A stretch of DNA of 17,208 nucleotides from CAYJBH01 sp964370765 (GTDB lineage: Bacteria > Bacillota > Clostridia > Oscillospirales > Ruminococcaceae). The stretch spans positions 1-17,208 of the forward strand of contig CAYJKW010000046.1 of NCBI GenBank assembly GCA_964370765.1, written 5' to 3'. How positions within the stretch are numbered: position 1 is the first letter of the stretch; every line of letters starts with the position of its first letter. Under the pieces are notes generated by a model that saw nothing but the letters and a program-made list of their open reading frames with translations, was not told the DNA's origin and did not search any database. Made by a program: the position numbers and the translations under genes. Positions 15,159 to 17,208 of this stretch are shown piece by piece.

Positions 15159-16149
15159 ATTGTTCCTCCTCATCAAACGGGTATTTAAGCCCTACAATTC
15201 CACGGTATTCATCCATAAGGGTAATTATTTTCATACTATCATCCTCACCCATTATAGGACTTTGGAATGTTTTATCTTCGATAAGCTTATTAAAATGTTT
15301 TATTTCATAAGAAAAATCTATCGGTCTATCATCGAACATATAGGTAGTTTTCTTACCCTGCGATTCCACAGTGTATCCGGACGTCTTGTGTGCAGCCTCG
15401 GTTGTTGTGATTGTACCATTTTCAAGAATAATGTGGCATTTATTGTCCAAATCATGTGTAATCGAGCTTTTAATATCGGCTTCGAAACCACTAAAACACA
15501 GGGTCATGCAAGAGGTTGCATCAACACCGGTTTTATAAAACTCTATCTGTGCGTTCCTTATTAAGGGCATTTCATCGGTAAGCATAAGTACAGTGTTAAA
15601 CGGATATACCCCAAGGTCAAATAACGCGCCACCAGCAAGATTTGGAGATTTAAGTCTACAATCATCAGCTCTTTCGGACATATCAAAACAAAATGTTGTG
15701 CTAACCTTTTTTATCTTGCCAAGCTCACCACTTTTTACTAAGGTCGACATCGAGCAAAGTGAGGGCAAAAACCGCGACCACATGCCCTCCATCAACAACA
15801 GCTTTGCATCCCTTGCAGCTTTAAAAAGGCGCTTCAGTTTTTTTGCATCCGTTGTCAATATTTTTTCGCACAGAACATGCTTTCCAAACTTCAGGGCCAA
15901 CATTACATGCTCATAGTGGTGGCTGTGTGGAGTTGCAACATAGACAGCATCTACAGCAGGATCAGAACACAGCTGTTCGTAGCTCCCATAAGGTGTTGCA
16001 TCTATACAATATTGATCTGCAAACTCTTTCGCACGATTATAATCCCTTGCTGCAACTGCAACAACACGACATGTTCCGGCATTTTTTGCAGAAGATATAA
16101 ACTGCGGTGCAATATTGCCGCATCCAATTATACCAAACCTTATCGACAT
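15151..16149 (-). CDS. Gfo/Idh/MocA-family NAD(P)-dependent oxidoreductase
   Basis: A cytosolic dehydrogenase of 332 residues. The N-terminal Rossmann fold has GIIGCGNIA at 6-14, VATPHSHHYEH at 71-81 and CEK at 94-96, with the catalytic-type Lys96. The usual proline after EK is isoleucine here. The C-terminal substrate domain has EGMWSRFLP at 121-129 and GGALFDLGVYP at 173-183, close to the dihydrodiol dehydrogenase-like branch. Substrates in this family are sugars, inositols or related polyols; which one applies cannot be read here. It is the first gene of its series, with a good promoter at 16189-16217, and overlaps the membrane protein gene by 8 bp. That coupling suggests, but does not show, a shared role such as modifying surface glycans. 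Confidence 0.88.
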   Translation of the reverse strand: MSIRFGIIGCGNIAPQFISSAKNAGTCRVVAVAARDYNRAKEFADQYCIDATPYGSYEQLCSDPAVDAVYVATPHSHHYEHVMLALKFGKHVLCEKILTTDAKKLKRLFKAARDAKLLLMEGMWSRFLPSLCSMSTLVKSGELGKIKKVSTTFCFDMSERADDCRLKSPNLAGGALFDLGVYPFNTVLMLTDEMPLIRNAQIEFYKTGVDATSCMTLCFSGFEADIKSSITHDLDNKCHIILENGTITTTEAAHKTSGYTVESQGKKTTYMFDDRPIDFSYEIKHFNKLIEDKTFQSPIMGEDDSMKIITLMDEYRGIVGLKYPFDEEEQFE

Positions 16150-16188
16150 ACTTCTAACCCTAGTTTTATTTTAAGCTATATGGTTTTT

Positions 16189-16217
16189 ATTTTACTACAT
16201 AACTGAGTGATTGTCAA
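16189..16217 (-). promoter_or_regulatory. Promoter of the oxidoreductase gene, -35 shared with the divergent promoter
   Basis: On the minus strand TTGACA (16217-16212) is followed after 17 nt by TAAAAT (16194-16189), with a predicted start near 16182, about 33 nt before the ATG. The -35 hexamer overlaps the plus-strand -35 (16211-16216) by five bases. Confidence 0.7.
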
Positions 16218-16239
16218 ATAACTTGATATGTGTTATAAT
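16211..16239 (+). promoter_or_regulatory. Promoter of the DctP-like lipoprotein gene, extended -10
   Basis: TTGTCA (16211-16216), a 17-nt spacer, then TATAAT (16234-16239) preceded by TGT (extended -10). The predicted transcription start is at or next to 16246, the A of the lipoprotein ATG. The -35 overlaps the minus-strand -35 of the oxidoreductase gene. Confidence 0.75.
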
Positions 16240-16245
16240 ATTCAA

Positions 16246-17103
16246 ATGAAATATTTTTTTGTATTAATACTGCTTCTTTTTGTAGGTTGCAGTGCCGAAA
16301 AAAGCACTGTCGAGATACCCGAAATAACTACAGAATCAGCCCCCACACCGACAACAAGAATTGTTACTGTTGCCGGAGGTTACCCCTACGATTCTGCAGC
16401 CGGAGTTTTTATAGAAAGCTTTGCATCCGAGTTAGAAGAAATATCGGAAGGCGAGCTTGAGGTACTTGTGTACCACGAAGGTTTTCTTGGTGATGACGTA
16501 CGATTATCACAGCTAATGTCTGAAGGGGAGCTTGATTTTGCACTTCTTAACTTCGAGGCAAGTGACCCACTAACTACTATTTTTAATACCCCTTTCCTTT
16601 TTAACGACGAAAACATCGATTCCGCAATAGATATTTTAAACGATGCTGACCCTTCCCAAAGTAGATTTTCAGTATTAAGGTATGTCAACTGTGGCTCTAT
16701 CGGTATACAGACAGACAGAATTTACGAAACTGTCGAGGGAATTTTTATAGAGACCGAGAATTCAAATAGTGAACCTATATATACCAACCTACAATCCGAT
16801 ACATTAAGCTACGACTATTTTGCAGACATAGATTATCGATACGATGTTAAACATTTTTGCATGTCTAGCTATAGCGGCCTTAGATTTGATGAGCTACATA
16901 TGGTTAACCTTGCGGTAGATGTTGCAATCGAAAGCATGGATATAGCATATAACACAACTGCAGCGCCCGATAACATTACAATTTATCAGCCAAGCAACTA
17001 CCAAAACTACATCGACACCCTATTGCCCGCATCTACAAGACTGCCCGAAGACGAGGATTTATTGCAAACTTTGCAACTTTTTAACGATTTATTAAATTTT
17101 TAG
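16246..17103 (+). CDS. Lipoprotein resembling a TRAP transporter substrate-binding protein (DctP-like), degenerate
   Basis: A predicted lipoprotein. I chose ATG 16246 (285 residues) over the in-frame ATG 16228, because the latter lies within the promoter and because MKYFF starts a compact signal peptide ending in the lipobox LFVGC (Cys15). Residues 38-150 resemble DctP receptors: a strand VTVAGGYPYD, an amphipathic helix, LEVLVYHEGFLGDD, GELDFALLNF and FNTPFLF correspond to the conserved run ending in the PFLF segment. After about residue 150 the match fades. The protein is shorter than the usual 320-340 residues and includes acidic, Tyr-rich stretches. No DctQ or DctM membrane subunit is nearby. 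It may bind a small acid or have become a sensory or structural lipoprotein. No ribosome binding site is visible before either ATG. The convention start would be 16228. Confidence 0.7.
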   Translation: MKYFFVLILLLFVGCSAEKSTVEIPEITTESAPTPTTRIVTVAGGYPYDSAAGVFIESFASELEEISEGELEVLVYHEGFLGDDVRLSQLMSEGELDFALLNFEASDPLTTIFNTPFLFNDENIDSAIDILNDADPSQSRFSVLRYVNCGSIGIQTDRIYETVEGIFIETENSNSEPIYTNLQSDTLSYDYFADIDYRYDVKHFCMSSYSGLRFDELHMVNLAVDVAIESMDIAYNTTAAPDNITIYQPSNYQNYIDTLLPASTRLPEDEDLLQTLQLFNDLLNF

Positions 17104-17114
17104 CAAATAAAGTA

Positions 17115-17143
17115 TTGACAGGCCGCGCACCTTATGCTATAAT
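17115..17143 (+). promoter_or_regulatory. Full-consensus promoter for the tRNA gene
   Basis: TTGACA (17115-17120), exactly 17 nt, then TATAAT (17138-17143) with TGC in front (extended -10). Every consensus base is present. The predicted start is near 17150, about 8 nt before the tRNA, as expected for a strongly expressed stable RNA. Confidence 0.88.
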
Positions 17144-17157
17144 AATTTAGCACTTAG

Positions 17158-17208
17158 GCTTGTGTAGCTCAGCCGGTAGAGCAGCTGATTTGTAATCAGC
17201 AGGTCGGG
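17158..17208 (+). tRNA. tRNA-Thr (anticodon UGU), 3' end cut by window
   Basis: The sequence reads as a tRNA 5' part: acceptor strand GCTTGTG, TA, the D arm beginning GCTC, then an anticodon arm GCTGA-TTTGTAA-TCAGC whose loop gives anticodon TGT (Thr). The variable region AGGTC follows, and the window ends before the T arm. A consensus promoter lies directly upstream. It is probably the first of one or more tRNA genes continuing to the right. Confidence 0.93.

Noticed and set aside
15159..15176. Six extra N-terminal residues for the DUF6056-like protein (start at 15176)
   Set aside because: The extension would place an exact AGGAGG inside the coding sequence. A TTG 6 nt after that site is the better start.
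15034..15564. Open frame of 176 codons on the plus strand
   Set aside because: It is antisense to the oxidoreductase and membrane protein genes, whose frames have clear family motifs and coupled starts.
1..17208. CRISPR array, transposase, integrase or phage genes
   Set aside because: No regularly spaced repeats, terminal inverted repeats or mobile-element proteins were found on either strand by reading.

Overview
The window is AT-rich and densely coded, with strong AGGAGG-type ribosome binding sites and sigma-A-like promoters. It carries FtsEX with a coiled-coil M23 hydrolase, an NfnAB-type bifurcating enzyme, a CdaR/PucR regulator and an acetyl-type MetA. Together these suggest a chromosomal segment of an anaerobic low-GC Firmicute (Clostridia, perhaps near the Oscillospirales). 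That placement is inference. No insertion sequence, phage gene, CRISPR array or rRNA was seen.

Layout. Positions 1-75 hold the N-terminus of an unidentified membrane protein (minus strand). Next is cobO (minus, 286-807), a corrinoid adenosyltransferase with its own consensus promoter and a leader with two tandem hairpins. Divergent from it is a plus-strand pair: a Na/Pi symporter with a PhoU-like tail (1086-2852) and a MocA-like nucleotidyltransferase (2875-3483). The latter runs tail-to-tail into metA with a 50-bp overlap.

Positions 3434-9931 are one minus-strand series, transcribed from right to left: a CdaR/PucR-type regulator, ftsE, ftsX, a PcsB/EnvC-like M23 hydrolase, an S41/CtpB-like protein and metA. 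FtsEX is the membrane ATPase that gates the coiled-coil hydrolase. The S41 protein seems to have lost both residues of its Ser-Lys dyad and has a long acidic Ser/Asp/Glu tail, so it is a candidate pseudoprotease of the division/cell-wall machinery.

Positions 10068-16149 are a second minus-strand series: a Gfo/Idh/MocA oxidoreductase, a polytopic DUF6056-like membrane protein, nfnA, nfnB and a sensor histidine kinase without an adjacent response regulator. Genes are 17 bp or less apart or overlap, so co-transcription is likely.

The right end has a plus-strand DctP-like lipoprotein. Its promoter shares its -35 with the divergent oxidoreductase promoter, and its predicted transcription start coincides with the ATG (a likely leaderless mRNA). 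The window ends inside a tRNA-Thr(UGU) gene preceded by a full-consensus promoter. No gene-free stretch exceeds 300 bases; the longest is the 278-bp divergent region at 808-1085.
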